Positions 42,557 to 54,850 are shown, numbered from the stretch's first letter. The stretch: DNA of 64,000 nt from Pisolithus tinctorius (GCA_024663395.1 JANFAH010000045.1:248001-312000), one strand, 5' to 3'. The notes: generated from the sequence alone by a model not told the origin. Numbers and translations: made by a program.

Positions 42557-42922
42557 TCAAAACCAAGGGCTGATGATACATTCATCCTGTTGCATTCCAG
42601 ATGTGGATACCTCTTTCATCTCTTGCCCAAGATGGATAATGGTGTCATGGATGGGGATGGAGGGTATGGGAGTGGTAGAATCATGGTCAGGGAAGAGAGC
42701 ATGTCCAGGACCTCCCCTGCTGAGTTGCTGCATCTTACATGCAGGCCAAAATTTGGGAGTGGGGGTATCCTTGTGGCATTCACTGGGATGTACCTGCATG
42801 CACTTGACAGATTCAGAGACAAATAAACACTGTCCACAGGCTAGCCCAGTTAAGACCTTGAGGTCTTTAAAAGGGAACATGACCCTAGCAAAGTGAGGTA
42901 CAGCCAAGTGCTCCTTGTTCAC
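42557..42922 (-). pseudogene. C2H2-like segment of the J1 remnant
   Basis: The frame holds PFKDLKVLTGLACGQCLFV, then a His and Cys at finger-like spacing (VHPSECHKD), then ACKMQQL. This is similar to the atypical C2H2 unit of fungal RecQ-associated proteins as I remember them. It lies upstream of 42252 on the same strand. Conserved Cys pair C-x2-C is present, while the His pair is imperfect. Confidence 0.4.
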
Positions 42923-43622
42923 TTGTAAGCCCTTGTACTGGTTGTGGAGATGTGCAAGTGCTTCACTTTGAATGAGAGCAACTTGACATCAGTGGCAACA
43001 GATTGCATGCAAGGCATGATCCACCACAAGGTTGATAGCATCCAGGTAAGAATGATGTATCAAACCATCTGTTGGATCATATGTACCAGGTGCCTGTATA
43101 CCAATCAATATACTAGTTATCAGTGGAGGGTTGTGCACATTAATTTGCAGCCTACTTGCTTTATCCTCATCAATAGTGCCATTGAAAGCCTTCTGTCATG
43201 AACAAGCATTCACCACCCATGTATCTTAAATGCTTATATCTTTCAATATCATTGCTGTCTGCTCAGAGGATTGCTTACATCTTTGGGGAATCTAAATTGT
43301 CTTTTGTTGCCACTATCTTCTTAGAGGATGAGTGCTGATATATTTGCCAGTGATGAACCAAAATATATATATCTTAAATGCTTGCTGCAACATGCTGTGA
43401 TTCTTCCTTTTCAGCAGACTGCTCTAGATGGCTGACTGTTTGCTTCAAGGAGATCAGTTAGTGATGGAATCAGGATAATGCTTGTCTTGAATATTTACCT
43501 TGTCCTGTATTGTCCTTGTTGGTGATGTGATCAGTGTATATGCATCACAAAGTTTACCTTGTCCATCTGATGGTCCAATGCCTTGAGAGTTCAGTGAACA
43601 TTTCCTCCTTGCTGATGACATG

Positions 43623-43805
43623 TCATTGGCTTACTACACTGGTGCTACCACTATCATTATTTACTTCAGGTGGCTGACCCCATGTAGACTTCACTTTCTT
43701 CATGTGCTTCCTCAAGGTTTCACTGTTCTTGTAAACTCTTTTGGGATTGGGAAAACCACCGTCTGAGAAATGGCTCTCAAGATAGCCATCTTTATTCCTG
43801 TGCAC
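43623..43805 (-). pseudogene. Finger-like N-terminal piece of J1
   Basis: The frame reads GYLESHFSDGGFPNPKRVY then SETLRKHMKKVKSTWG. It resembles the piece at 50080-50298 (DALKAHMKRAMSTWLGP). Both look like the start of related minus-strand genes with degraded zinc fingers. Confidence 0.35.
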
Positions 43806-43849
43806 AGTTATGTGCTGTCCCTGAGGAGTGAAGTGTTCAACTGGGGCAG

Positions 43850-45300
43850 GACATTCCCTTCTATGGCAACTTATTCATTTTTGCCTTCAAAACTGGTTTT
43901 GCAGGTGGTGCAGGTCAACATGCTGTTGAAAGCAACAGGGGTACCAGAACAGCAAGGAAATGTAAGAGTAAGGTGTAAGAAACTGCTGTTGCAGGAGGTT
44001 GTGAGGTTGTGAGAGGGTGGCAAAAAGTTTGGTAGGCAAAACCCCCTGTCACATGATGCAAACTCAACTTGCTGCCTCATTAGGAAATACACAGCCACAG
44101 TATTGGGGACCTAACAATAATTAGCCTTTATCAAACCCATTCAGAACTGTATGATGCATTATAACTTGGGAACTGCTGTGCACAGTGCCAGTACTTTTGC
44201 AAGGATCTTCATCATACAGATAGCTACCTGTCTGAACAAGTGTATTGATAGATCTATATGAGTTTCCATGAGGATCAGTGTAACCAGTCATAGGTTATAA
44301 TGGATTGAGGACATTGAAACAGCTGTTAATCAAGATACACTTTACACTTTTCCCCAAGGCCAAGACTAACAAGGACAACATGTTGATGTGTCTCATGATC
44401 AAATAGAAATGAAGCTAGTGGCATGATGGGGCTGGTAAGAATACTGCTTCTGATGCTTTCCCAATGGATCAGAAAGACCAGGAAGGTACTGCTGAAGATA
44501 GTAACATGTGGTGGAGGAATCACTGTGGAAACAAGTTTTTCTCCAGGGAAGATTTAAATAGTGTCAAACTAGCTACCTGTACTAAACCACTGGGCAGATT
44601 TCCCTGAAACTTTCTGCAGGATTGAATCATATAGGGGTGGACAGGCATAGGGAGCAGTACTGCCCAGTCATGACTGCCAGTCCCATCTGGCCATTTACCC
44701 ATCACTGCACTTGCTATGATTGTGATGAGACCTAAACAACAGGGTTTGTTGTAGGCTTGCACCAAGAACCAAAAGAGGAGAAGAGTGAAGAAGAGGGGAA
44801 ACAGTTTAGAGGCAGAGGGCTTCAGAACTCATAGACCCAAATGAACTAGCTTGGAGCTAGTCTGGGGATTGAACAGCAACACTTATACTATGGTGCATGA
44901 GGTGTAGGTGAGGCATACATGAGGTACATGCATGGTATGGCATCATAGTGACATCAGGAGCAGAACATACTAGAAGGTAAGCATGTGATGGGAATGAGGT
45001 GAGGGTCTGGATCAGGAATCTAGTCCAAGTCCAAGGAGATAAGATAAGATGAAAAAAGGAAAAATGTACATAACATAACAATGATGTCCAACAATGTCCA
45101 ACAATGGTTTCCTGGTTGTCCTAGACCTTGGGGAAAGGCATAGGGAGAAGCACTGCCTGGTCATGACCACATTCCTATACAAGAAGTATCTGTAAACCAT
45201 CTGGGAAGGCTTGTGGCCAGTGATGGGCAGACATGAACACCTTCCTAAAAAGGAAAGGTCCTGTGTGAACTTTTTTTCCTGAAAAGGATGTCCAGACTGC
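43850..45300. other. No supported gene
   Basis: Only short frames on both strands and repetitive GGCATAGGGAGCAGTACTGC-like segments (44640 and 45140 regions share one) are present. I assign nothing. Confidence 0.5.
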
Positions 45301-45766
45301 GAGGATGGGGCATCCTTCTTGGATCAGAAGGATAGGTACTGGGGACCTTTACATGAAAAGTTCTGCAACATGAAGAGGGGACCATATATATTGTTTGGAG
45401 CAGGCCTCTCTTTAGCATCCAGTAACATCTTGGTCAAATTGTCCACCAGGCCCTTGGCCTCAGGGTTGCCCCTGGTAACATCCAATACCATCAGGACCAC
45501 ATGCAGTATTGCTGGAAGGGTCTTGAACCCAATGCCATACTTTTGGTCACTGAGGCAGCCTTGAATCCCTCCCATGTGTAGACTTGGGTAGCTTGGGTAA
45601 AGGGGACCTCAGTTGACTAACCATTTTGCCATCTGAATGAATGGAAACTTACCCTGGGACATGTCTGTGACATTGATGTCAAGCTGACATTGCACTGACC
45701 TGTCCTCATCCCCATGACCAGCTTGTTCAAGGGTCCATTTAGCAGGACCCTGTGTTGTGGATGATC

Positions 45767-45820
45767 CTAGGTGCATGTGGTCAGCACCACTCATCAATGA
45801 GTTATGCAGGGTTAGCTTAC
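45767..45820 (-). other. Intron with P2 palindrome (54 nt)
   Basis: Minus strand GTAAGCTAACCC, then P2 (TGCATAACTCAT and its near complement), then CACCTAG. Confidence 0.6.
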
Positions 45821-46331
45821 CTGCATTCCTGTCCTCTGTGGTCTTGGATGGATCTGCCTCCAAGGGTGTATCTTCATCACCACTGTCCTCAATAAACTCA
45901 AGTGACTTGGGTTGTCCTACACAGACATGAGATCAAGGTGAGGTGGACTGGCTCAGAAAACAGTAAAAGTACTCACTCTGGTTCATCCTTGCAGCTACTT
46001 GCACTGCACATGCTGACCTGACAGACTGCACTGTCTTGACATCCCTGTAAGCATCTGCCAATTCCCTCATTTTATCCTTTGCAATCTGTTCTGCATTCTT
46101 CTCCATCACCCACAAGTGTTTGGAATCATTCTTGAAGGTTGGCAAGGCATCCATGGCATGGAGGGCAGCATTCCCCTGCTTTTCAGTGTAAAGTTTCAGC
46201 TGTGCCTCTGACATTGGTTCAGCCCAGTCAATTGGGTAGAGGTCCTCCAGCTCCCCAGAGGATAAATTGACAAATGGTTCAGCTGGGCAATGGCATTGAT
46301 GTATTGCCAGTTCAGAGCACATCCCCAGCTC

Positions 46332-46386
46332 CTACAGTAATGGTCAGCATAGTTCATTGATGAGTTGTGGTAGGGAGCATACTTAC
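46332..46386 (-). other. Intron with P2 palindrome (55 nt)
   Basis: Minus strand GTAAGTATGC, P2 with CACAACTCAT and one altered half, then TTACTGTAG. Confidence 0.6.
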
Positions 46387-46721
46387 TTTGATCAAGTCCT
46401 GGACCAACTGCAAGGCCTATGGCATGGCTCTACCAGCAAGTCCAATTCCAAGGACTTCAGAAAGGGCAGTCCTTGCTATCAATTGCAGTTTGGCATAGTT
46501 GCATTCACACAGTGCCAGATACTGCTGAGCATGAGCATTGAGGTCTCCATCTCCTTCACTTTCATTATCAAACATTATCACGGGCCCTTCCATGCTATCC
46601 AGTCAGTGCTTGTCTGCTACATCAGGCCTGGACTGAACACCATCATACCACTTCCAGTTCCCTGGCAAATTCTTCTTCTTCATGAGTGTAGGATCTTGGT
46701 CAGGTTTTCTCATATGTGTGT

Positions 46722-46780
46722 TAAATCTGGGCCTACTCCAACCAACTCTGACACCTAACAAGGTCTGGGGAGAGGTGCAG
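46722..46780 (-). repeat. Fragment related to the element 1 LTR end
   Basis: About 55 bases (GGGCCTACTCCAACCAACTC onward) match the 3' edge of the element 1 LTR with CpG decay, then similarity stops. A short truncated relic. Confidence 0.5.
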
Positions 46781-47739
46781 AACCTAACCCTGTGGATGTG
46801 GTCTGTACCCAGCTTTGTGGAGATAAAATGTTCCAATGCTTGCAGGTGGTCCTTCCACATGGGTGGCCTTTGTTCTAACCCAAAGACTGTGAGGGGTTCA
46901 AACCATTCCACCATCTATTTTCAAATCAATATCTGTTCAACTCCAACATACTCTGTGCTACTCACCTCTTTGATCACTGGCTCAATGCTTCTCAGTTGCT
47001 CTCCCAGAGAGTACACAAGCAGTTTTGTAGGGATTGGGAACTTGTTGAGCATAGGATCACCATACACTTTGCCCATCAAGCCACAGTGGATTGCTTTGAC
47101 CTTGGCTGACATTGCCCTCTTGATCACATCTGTAGTTGGATCTTTTTGGACCCTCTTGAGTGCCTCCCTCTCCACTTCAACCCCACACATTATCTCTTCC
47201 CAGTAGCTGGCCATGTAGTCAGAGTATTTATTCACCTCTGATGGGTCAATGGTACCAAAGAGTTCAATTGGTGCCAAGTCATCCTTCTTTTGTGGTGATG
47301 CTAACAATTTGGCATATGCATCCACTCATATTGAGAAATAAACCTTGTCAAGGACTTGACATGCAGAAGCTGATAGTGGACTATCAAAGTGTTGCTTCAG
47401 TGACTTGAACTGCAGAACAAATGCATCCAGCTGCTTGTCTTGTGGGGTGTCTTGGGGCACATCCACAAAATCCACTGGTGCTGCCAGGAAGTGGAGGACC
47501 AGGTTGCAACAGTTGGAAACATAAATCATAGCCTGTGTTCCTAGTCAGTTGAGACAGCACTAGGTGGCCAAATCTGTTACTTACCCCACCTACTGCTGGA
47601 TACCATGTGCTAACATTGCATATACTGAGCCCAGTACCTGTATTGTCACATGATCAGAAATGATCAGAGGAATATATTGAAAATGGCATTAAACAAGGGA
47701 GGATCCCTCAGGAGCTTCCCCAGTTGGTTGGTATGCATG

Positions 47740-48583
47740 TGTCAAAGTCAGTAGGAGTGGGTTGGGCTGCAGAGCACAGGGGTCAAAGTCCAGAGCAAAT
47801 CTGACCACTGGGTGGCAGGATATGCAACAAACAATGAGCAGAGGAGTATGGAGGAAAGTTTTGGGGACAGAAGTTGGAGTCAAAGGTCAGATGGGAGGGC
47901 ATCAGGTTCAGCTAGTGTGCTGCCCCCTTGCATGAGCCCCTCATATTTCAGAGGCAGAGTGGACTCAGAGGAGTGGGGACAAAACTCCAGGGGGAACTCA
48001 GAGGGAGTCAGAAGTGGGGACTTTATTGTTGATATTCATACTGATTACAAAGAGTACTACATGGCCTTATATATGATGTAGGTCAAGGGTGGGGCAGTGT
48101 AGAATGCAAACCAATAAATGTATAACAGGTCAGCAGTACCTCTGACACAAGGGATAGAGGATAGGTATGATGGGGACCTTAACTGAGACAAAGGAACTAC
48201 TACAATGAGGGGAAAGAGGGTAAATACTGATGGAGTGGAAGAATGGAGAAAAGCTGACACAATGGCAGCACCCTAACTGGAATGCAGGGTGGCAAGCCCA
48301 ACATCCTGCTGAGCTAACCAATGTGTCTCAGAGGAGGCACAGGTGAAGGTCTGGCCTTCACATGAATGGCCTGAGAGCAGAGGTGAGTGGAGGTGGTCAG
48401 GATGTGGACAGGGGACCTCAGAGAGGTGCAGAGATGTGTTGGGGGGGTCAGAGCAGAGCAGAACTTGGTTGGAAGGGTGGGAGGAGCATGGGAATGCATC
48501 AGAAGAGGGTGGAGAAAGGTTCCCAGGGTGTGGAAGAGGGCAGAGTAGATGTTAGGGGCTATGCTGATGTCATGGTCATGACA
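47740..48583 (-). mobile_element. Old solo LTR related to element 1
   Basis: The 844-bp sequence starts TGTCAAAG and ends GGTCATGACA, flanked by GCATG on both sides (47735-47739, 48584-48588). A middle stretch from about 47880 to 48080 aligns by eye with the element 1 LTR. The self-primer reads ATATTCATACT at 48032-48042 (CG to CA), with a TATATAA box 31-33 nt upstream. It lies within the J2 remnant. Confidence 0.75.
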
Positions 48584-48773
48584 GCATGTTGGGAATGCTC
48601 TTGCAAGATGAAGTCAATGTAGTTTTGTCTAGCTTCTTTGATGGAAATCATGGAGAAGATTTTGATGATTAATTGGAGTGGGTCATGTTCAGTGTCCTGG
48701 TGTACTGGCAACACACTGTTGGATGCCAGGTATTATTTGAGTAAGGCCCTGTCCTCATGGGCTTCAATGAAAT

Positions 48774-48831
48774 CTGTAGGGGGAATTGGTCAGTATCCTG
48801 GCACAACTCATCAATGAGTTATGCAACTCAC
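48774..48831 (-). other. Intron with P2 palindrome (58 nt)
   Basis: Minus strand GTGAGTT directly followed by P2 (GCATAACTCAT..ATGAGTTGTGC), ending CCCCCTACAG. Confidence 0.65.
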
Positions 48832-48836
48832 CCTGG

Positions 48837-50298
48837 TCAAAGAATCTGACCAGCCCCACCCCCCCATCCCTCACCACCTTGGTACTTGCATTGATTGCAG
48901 TTTGAAACATGTCTCACATCTTCCCAGAGGAGGCTTGAAGGATTTCCTCCATGGCTTTCTTGTGCTGGAGGAATGCAGTGCAGTAAGCTGAATGCTGCTG
49001 CATGTAGGTCACTTGATGGTTCCCATTGTACAGGATACACTTGGACCCCTGGGCAGATGGGGTCCACTTGACCCTGTTGGAATATGGTGATGCACTTTCA
49101 TTCTGCAGGCTTGACTGGTCAATGTCAGCCTTGTGAACCCCAATGTGCAATGCATGTTGGATGAATCAGTTTTGCAATCCATGACTCTCAACTCCCCTGA
49201 GAAACTCTCCCATGAGTGCCTTGTCTATGTCCTGGAGGTTAATTTGGCAACACTCCATCACAGGCCCAGTGCCCAGATCATCATCATCCATGACTGTCAT
49301 TAGTGCATACCCCAGTGTTGACTGATTGATGAGTTCTTTGACAATGTCCTGTGGCCCTCTGATTTCTGTGGGGAGAACAGAAGCAACATTGGTCTCCAAC
49401 AAGGCACTGTTGAACTGGATCTGATCCATGTTCATGATGGAATGATTGGTGGCAACATGGTTGGTCACATTGGTTCTGGGAATGGTGATCTTGCAACTTG
49501 TGCATACAAGGCAGAGAAATTCTTTGTTGACAGCCAGGTGGAGTGTGCTGAGATATGGGTGGTAGATGAGACCACCTGCAGTAGACAGCTGTGACTTGGC
49601 TGGTTGAGTGGTTTGTGTGTTTTTTTTTTGATGGAAGCAGAGACTATGACCATGAGATCAGGCTTGTAGTATAATCTCACCGAATTCCTTTAATCTTACT
49701 TTGAAAGAAATGTCTTGAATAGACTCTGGGACTGATGACCCCACTTGCACTGACATGGGAGATGCTATGGATCCGTGTCCATGCTGCAGTGGCTTGCATA
49801 AGTCATCAATGAGTTATGCAAATGTGGGTGAGCCTACCCTGTCTGTGCTGCTAGTTGAAGACTGTGCTGATGGGGAATGCATGTTGACATCCCCAGCAGG
49901 GGCCTGCATCATGGTGTCAAGACATCTGTCAAGCTAGCAAATCAACACTTACTGATCCTTGATTGAACAACTCATCAATGAGTTGTGCAGACATGGTGCT
50001 AGTTGAAGGGGCCATGGCATTGGAATGGCCAGAGGCAGTAGTATTATACAATGATGATGATATTTGACTCTGTACATGTTTACTCAGTTGCATCTGAATG
50101 TTGAATGCTTTGATTTACCTTTCTTTCTGGGCCTAACCAAGTGGACATGGCCCTCTTCATGTGTGCTTTCAAGGCATCTGTGGTTGAATACCCTGTTGAT
50201 TTAGGGCAGGATGGCTCAGTAGCATAATGATAGGCTGCTTGTCCTGTGCACTGTGACCTGCTGTCCATCAGGTGCAGTAAAGGCTGATACTCTGACAC
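48837..50298 (-). pseudogene. Minus-strand gene remnant J2, upstream exons
   Basis: Exon-like frames at 50298-50080 (C2H2-like, DALKAHMKRAMSTWLGP), 49468-49166 (SALLETNVASVLPTEIRGPQ, MDDDDLGTGPVMECCQINL) and 49150-48837 follow in order on the minus strand. A P2 intron lies at 49784-49837. Stops and frame changes occur between them. The product is unknown apart from the finger-like start. Confidence 0.4.
49784..49837 (-). other. Intron with P2 palindrome (54 nt)
   Basis: Minus strand GTAGGCTCACCC, P2, then CCACTGCAG. Further P2 copies near 49965, 50390, 50500, 50635 and 54945 lie in less certain contexts. Confidence 0.55.
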
Positions 50299-50299
50299 A

Positions 50300-51300
50300 T
50301 TTTTTGTTGTGGGTGGTGGCTATGCAGAACTGTTATCCATACATGATAGGTGCATGGCAGTGTGATTTTTTGTTTATCCTGCCCTGCACAACTCATCAAT
50401 GAGTTATGCAAGTTGCCTTTGGCTATACAGAGCATGTTTCCATATATGGTATTCAGTGGCTATATGCAGCTTTTGGTGGCAGTGTGATTTTTTTTGGTGT
50501 CAGGCCATTGCAATTCATTAATGAAGTATGCAGTGGCATTGTGCAATGCACAGCTTGTTTCCATATATGGTAGGCACTTTCAGTGGCTATACACAGCTCT
50601 CAGTGGCTGTGTGATTTTTGCATTTTTTGGCCTGCACAAGTCATTGATGGGTTGTGCAATTACTATATATAGTAGGTGCTTTTTCAAATTTCCTTTTATA
50701 GTAGGTACTTCTGAGACTGGAACTGGATGGATAGTTTAGATTATTAGGTCTTAGTGGCCATGGTGGGGATGGTGGTGGTGATAGTTCCCTAAGGCCATCA
50801 GTCAACTCCACTACTTTCCATCTCAAGTTCAAATGACTTGCATGTGGCACAAAGGTCATCTTGCCAATGCTCTGTCACCAACTATGCTCAACAGCCCAAC
50901 CCTATCTCACCTGGGTGTTCACCTTGATTGGTTCTGTTTGTTTCAGTCCTTAATTAGGAAGGTAGTGGTTGCAGTTGCAGGTTAGGAGGTGATTGACACA
51001 CTCCCTCTCAGTTGTTACATTGATATCTTATTCCTGCAGCTTATATAACAACTGTACATGATTATGTGGTAATTTCCCATGCTACCTGTGTGACTGATCA
51101 GTTACCCAGCATCCCAGGTGCACACCAGTCCTGCTGTACTCTATTCTGACTCTGCATCTGATCCTGTACCACACTCTGAATCTATACCAGACTCTGGATT
51201 AGAGTTGGTATTGGGTATTTGAGCTAAGCCAAGACCTCCATGTCAGTCACTTCACTGACAATGTGTGTGAGGACTCACCATTTTCAGATCCACTGAGTTC
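50300..51300. other. Non-coding DNA with dispersed P2 palindromes
   Basis: P2 copies occur near 50390, 50500 and 50635, with repeated CATATATGGTAGGCACTTTC-like and CAGTGGCTATAC segments. A TATATAAC near 51042 might belong to a decayed LTR. No gene. Confidence 0.45.
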
Positions 51301-51325
51301 CTCCTCTTCATCCTCCCCCTCCTCT

Positions 51326-51547
51326 TCATCTCCCCCCTCCTCTCCTCACTGGCAGAGTTATCATCAATAATGATTGATCATAGTCTGAGTCTTCCAACGT
51401 CTCATCTTCACTGCCACCATCTTCCACAATAGGCACAGTATCCAAAAAGGCCTTCAAACTCTGCTTGACTGCCTTGGCCTCTGCTGCAGTCAATTTTTCT
51501 TGTGTAGCCACTTTTCCCAGTTTGATATCTTTCTTCATTGGGGGCAC
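51326..51547 (-). pseudogene. Short acidic gene remnant
   Basis: The frame reads KVATQEKLTAAEAKAVKQSL then an acidic run (EDGGSEDETLEDSDYD). Its upstream context on the minus strand (51830-51548) is broken by a GTGAGT repeat. Family unknown. Confidence 0.3.
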
Positions 51548-51704
51548 TGTGTAATGTGAGATTCAATGTGAGTGAGTGAGTGAGTACTTCTAAGCCCTCC
51601 AGGAGGTACTTGCCTGTCTTTGCCTTGTGTGTGCCTTTGACCACTGCCAGGCCCCTTTGATTTTTCTTGCTAGACTTCGGTGCAGTGGGCTCTGGGACAT
51701 GCCA

Positions 51705-51890
51705 AATAAGCAACTGGTTGTTTGTCAACCCATGACCACTCACCATTCTCTTCCAATTGTGCTGGTTAGATGCAGAGTTGAGTTGCTGGTCAATTATGAT
51801 CATTATGCAAGACACCCACAAACTTGCCATTCAGCTGGGGTAGTCTGCCATAGTGCTGTGTGCATGTTGAAGATCAGTGACTGGTCGCTG
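51705..51890. repeat. Two P1 copies, one retaining an ancestral CpG
   Basis: One P1 is at 51705-51726. A second, partial one at about 51877-51890 reads GTGACTGGTCGC, keeping CG in its right half. This supports the inferred CpG-containing ancestor. Confidence 0.6.
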
Positions 51891-52020
51891 GCATGGTTTG
51901 ACTGAATCAAAGGACACTGACCAATGTGGCTGCTTGGCCCAGTCTCCCCTTTTCCATGCCCTGCCAATTCAGTAGGATCAATCCTATTGAAGGACAGGCC
52001 TGTGTGGATGGCATGAGTGA

Positions 52021-53100
52021 ATGCTGTTAGCTATGGGCCAACACACACCTTTCAAAGTCTCTGTCAACTTTGATGAAGGATCTGAACATCCAGTGAAATC
52101 AGTGATTGCTGAGACATGCATTCAGTGTAAAATATTGCCTTCAATACACCCAAACCTAGTGATTCTGGGAAAGCATATGGCCCTTCTACACTGCTACCAC
52201 AAGTCAGCAGCAATCACTGGTCATGAGAAGCTCCTCCCCCATGCATTGGATGCCCTGACTGCTGACCTCATCATCCAATCCTTGGCACTTGCCCATCCAT
52301 TTGCAGAACTGGAAGCATATCTGTGCTATCACACCAGCCAGAGGTCCTCCAGCATTACAAAAGCCAGCTGTTTGTCAATCATGAGTGCCTCTTCACAACA
52401 GACAATAACAGCAACTGCATGGCAAAACTTAGTCTGCAGCATCCATCACCAAAGTTGACAGTCAATCCCTGGCAACACATCAGTATCACATTTAAATGAA
52501 AGCTGGGCCAGTTTGCAAAGGAACTAACAGAGATGGATGAGAATGATACCATAGATGCACTGCAAGCAGGCCACTCCCATGCCACTGAACACCAGATCTA
52601 TGGTCTCAGTCCAGAAGCACTCCCTGGTGCAGCAGAAGACATCATTCACTTGTTCTTGCAGGCTAGTGTGTGATGGCAAGTCATCATGCACACTGTACCT
52701 GGGGGAGTTGAATTAGGGTATGCACATATTAATCCAGGGTGGTTCCAGGAGTTGAGCAGAGCTGGGAAACTTGGCCTAGAAGCTCAGTGAGAAGTCACTG
52801 GAGCAAGGACAAGAAAACTGTCGCCATCTCAGAGGACAAGATTGCAGACAATGTAGTTGCAAAATTGGAAGAGATTCCTTGGCAATCTGGAAGCCTGCCT
52901 CTCAGACAGGCTAGTTGCCACTCTTTCCCCAGCCATTCAGACCATTGTGAGGGATGCAGTGCAAGTTGCAATGGATAGCAGGACTCCAGATATACTGACT
53001 GAGCATTTCAATCATACTCCTACCAATGCTGCAGACTGGGATCAGAAGTATGTGGATGCAGAAGGGCCACCACCAACCAACTTGTACCAAAAGTGAAGGG
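52021..53100 (+). pseudogene. Plus-strand gene remnant with P3 introns
   Basis: Frames at 52021-52458 (DALTADLIIQSLALAHPFAE) and 52739-53096 (DRLVATLSPAIQTIVRDAVQ) are coding-like and broken. Two short introns with P3-type cores follow at 53106-53158 and 53207-53270, with a 48-nt exon between. No domain recognised. Confidence 0.4.
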
Positions 53101-53105
53101 CAAGG

Positions 53106-53158
53106 GTGAGTACTGAGAAATTTAGTATACATGTATACTAACTCAATTGTCAATCCAG
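53106..53158 (+). other. Intron with perfect P3 palindrome (53 nt)
   Basis: GTGAGT..AATCCAG. The palindrome at 53122-53141 is TTAGTATACA followed by its exact reverse complement. Confidence 0.6.
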
Positions 53159-53206
53159 ATGCAGCAAAGCAAGAGAATGAAGGAACATTCAATCAATTGC
53201 ACAAAG

Positions 53207-53270
53207 GTAAGTGAACCAACAGTAACAAATACAATTAGTATACATGTTGCCAATGTGAGTCTGACATCAG
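53207..53270 (+). other. Intron with half P3 palindrome (64 nt)
   Basis: GTAAGT..ACATCAG, with TTAGTATACATG near 53235 and the right half lost. Confidence 0.5.
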
Positions 53271-53617
53271 GCTCTGCTGTTCACAAGTGATCTGTAGCAA
53301 CAATGTTGATCCTGATTCATCAATAGCTCCATAAAGCAACATTGGTCACTCTATATCAGTCCAGGGCAGATGCCACTCTTCCTGATGAAGACTGTTTCTA
53401 AACCCTCCTGCCACAAGACCTGTTGAGGATAGATGAGCAACCAACAGGGTTTGATGAGCATTTGCTACATATGATTGGTCAGCTCCCCTGCTGTAAGTAG
53501 TTGTATTGATTTCTTTGTACTCTCCTGTGGAAATGCATTATATACTGCTTTGATCACATTAGGCCATCAGTCTCCATTGCTGGATTCAAACATGATTAAT
53601 CACAAGTAGACTTCCCC

Positions 53618-53998
53618 TTGGAATCATTCTCCCAAGGTGCCAGCATTGTAAATGAGGGCCTAGATCCCACATTGTTTCCAGTGTTTCCAGTGGCCAGAGG
53701 GGATGATGAAATGAATACCTATTGTGACCTTCTGCCTGTGACAGAAGATCCACATGTGAACCAGAAATCTCAGAGGAATCCTGGAGGGAAGCAGAAAGGA
53801 AAGTGGGCAGAGACAAACAAAGAATTCATCACCACACAGCTCCTGCAAAGCCAGACATCCTCAGGCACATGTCAAACTGTGCTTGCTTATGATTATGATA
53901 CATATGATCAATGTGACAGTCAGTCCACAGGAGTACACTGTTGCCAGAACACTGCCTCCAGGAATGCAGGAGGTTTCTCTGACACCTGGTTCATCTAA
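53618..53998 (+). pseudogene. Short polar gene remnant
   Basis: A frame of 126 codons includes LDPTLFPVFPVARGDDEMNT and a Lys/Gln/Asn-rich stretch. It follows the P3-intron gene in the same orientation and may be its 3' part. Unknown family. Confidence 0.3.
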
Positions 53999-54062
53999 GA
54001 TTACCCAAACACCCACCTTGACCAATGCCCAAACTCAAATCACACTCAATAATGAGGAGGTA

Positions 54063-54850
54063 CAGTGAGGGACAAAAGTGTTGCAATGTTTGTGAGGTGT
54101 GATTTGCTGCCAATGTAGCTCAGACTATTCTGCATGGGGAGTTGTGATACATATACCATTGGAAAGGGGTGGCTCCCAGCTTTCCAGAACACTAAGGTAT
54201 ATACCAAACAAAGCAATACATGCTGAGATACACCCTATTCTTTCCAAAAGGTGCATTGCAATGCTTTTGTCCCTGACTGGTGAAATAGTGAAAAGTGACC
54301 TTTTGATGGGATTGAGGGCATGAAGGATGGGAAAATATGATTACATAATAGACCATATGGTCTTCCAGATGATTTGTCAACATGTAAACAATGACAAACA
54401 TTAGACTTGTACCATTAACCCTCCCTCTTTTACCACAACTCATGAAATCATCTCTCTAGCTCACATGGTCATTTTCTCAAGGAATTCTTATCAAATATTG
54501 GTGGCCACCACAGTGCCATCAGTATAACATGCTCTCAGAACCATCAGTCCCTTAAAAAACCTGCTGTCAGTCATTCCCTGGACTGTTTCCCCCCCATGCC
54601 TGATGTATTCTGGGACCAATTAGTACTTGGAAGGCTGAAAATGTTATGGAGGTCAATCTGGCACTTCAAAAGATGATGTACAAACCAGCCCCCTCTCAAC
54701 CAATGCATTTCTGGCACAGGAACACTGGTATGGAAGTTGGGGTGAGACAAAACCTCCTTGTGCTCTGAGCACCATAAGAGGGTTACATTTTGTGCCCCTG
54801 TATCTGCCAGAGGCTCCTACCATCAATGGTTTGTTGAGTGATGGCTATCC
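54063..54850 (+). mobile_element. Tc1-like relic related to family A (single arm)
   Basis: It begins CAGTGAGGGACAAAAG after TA and has an inner inverted copy of that end at about 54255-54279. The following DNA aligns with the left arm and then the spacer of A1, so it represents a non-palindromic ancestor type. The right end is not found. Confidence 0.6.

Larger units (their letters stand above)
45600..47530 (-). pseudogene. Minus-strand multi-exon gene remnant J2, downstream exons
   Basis: Exon-like frames at 47529-47326, 47325-46921, 46322-45933 and 45863-45821 are coherent on the minus strand. They include FGTIDPSEVNKYSDYMASYW, DPMLNKFPIPTKLLVYSLG and PIDWAEPMSEAQLKLYTEKQ. Introns of 54-55 nt at 46332-46386 and 45767-45820 carry palindrome P2. 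No domain is recognised. The 134-codon block 47325-46921 is intact over its length. Confidence 0.45.

Noticed and set aside
54097..54323. Short frames within the Tc1 relic as genes
   Set aside because: They cross the inner inverted repeat and align with non-coding parts of the A elements.
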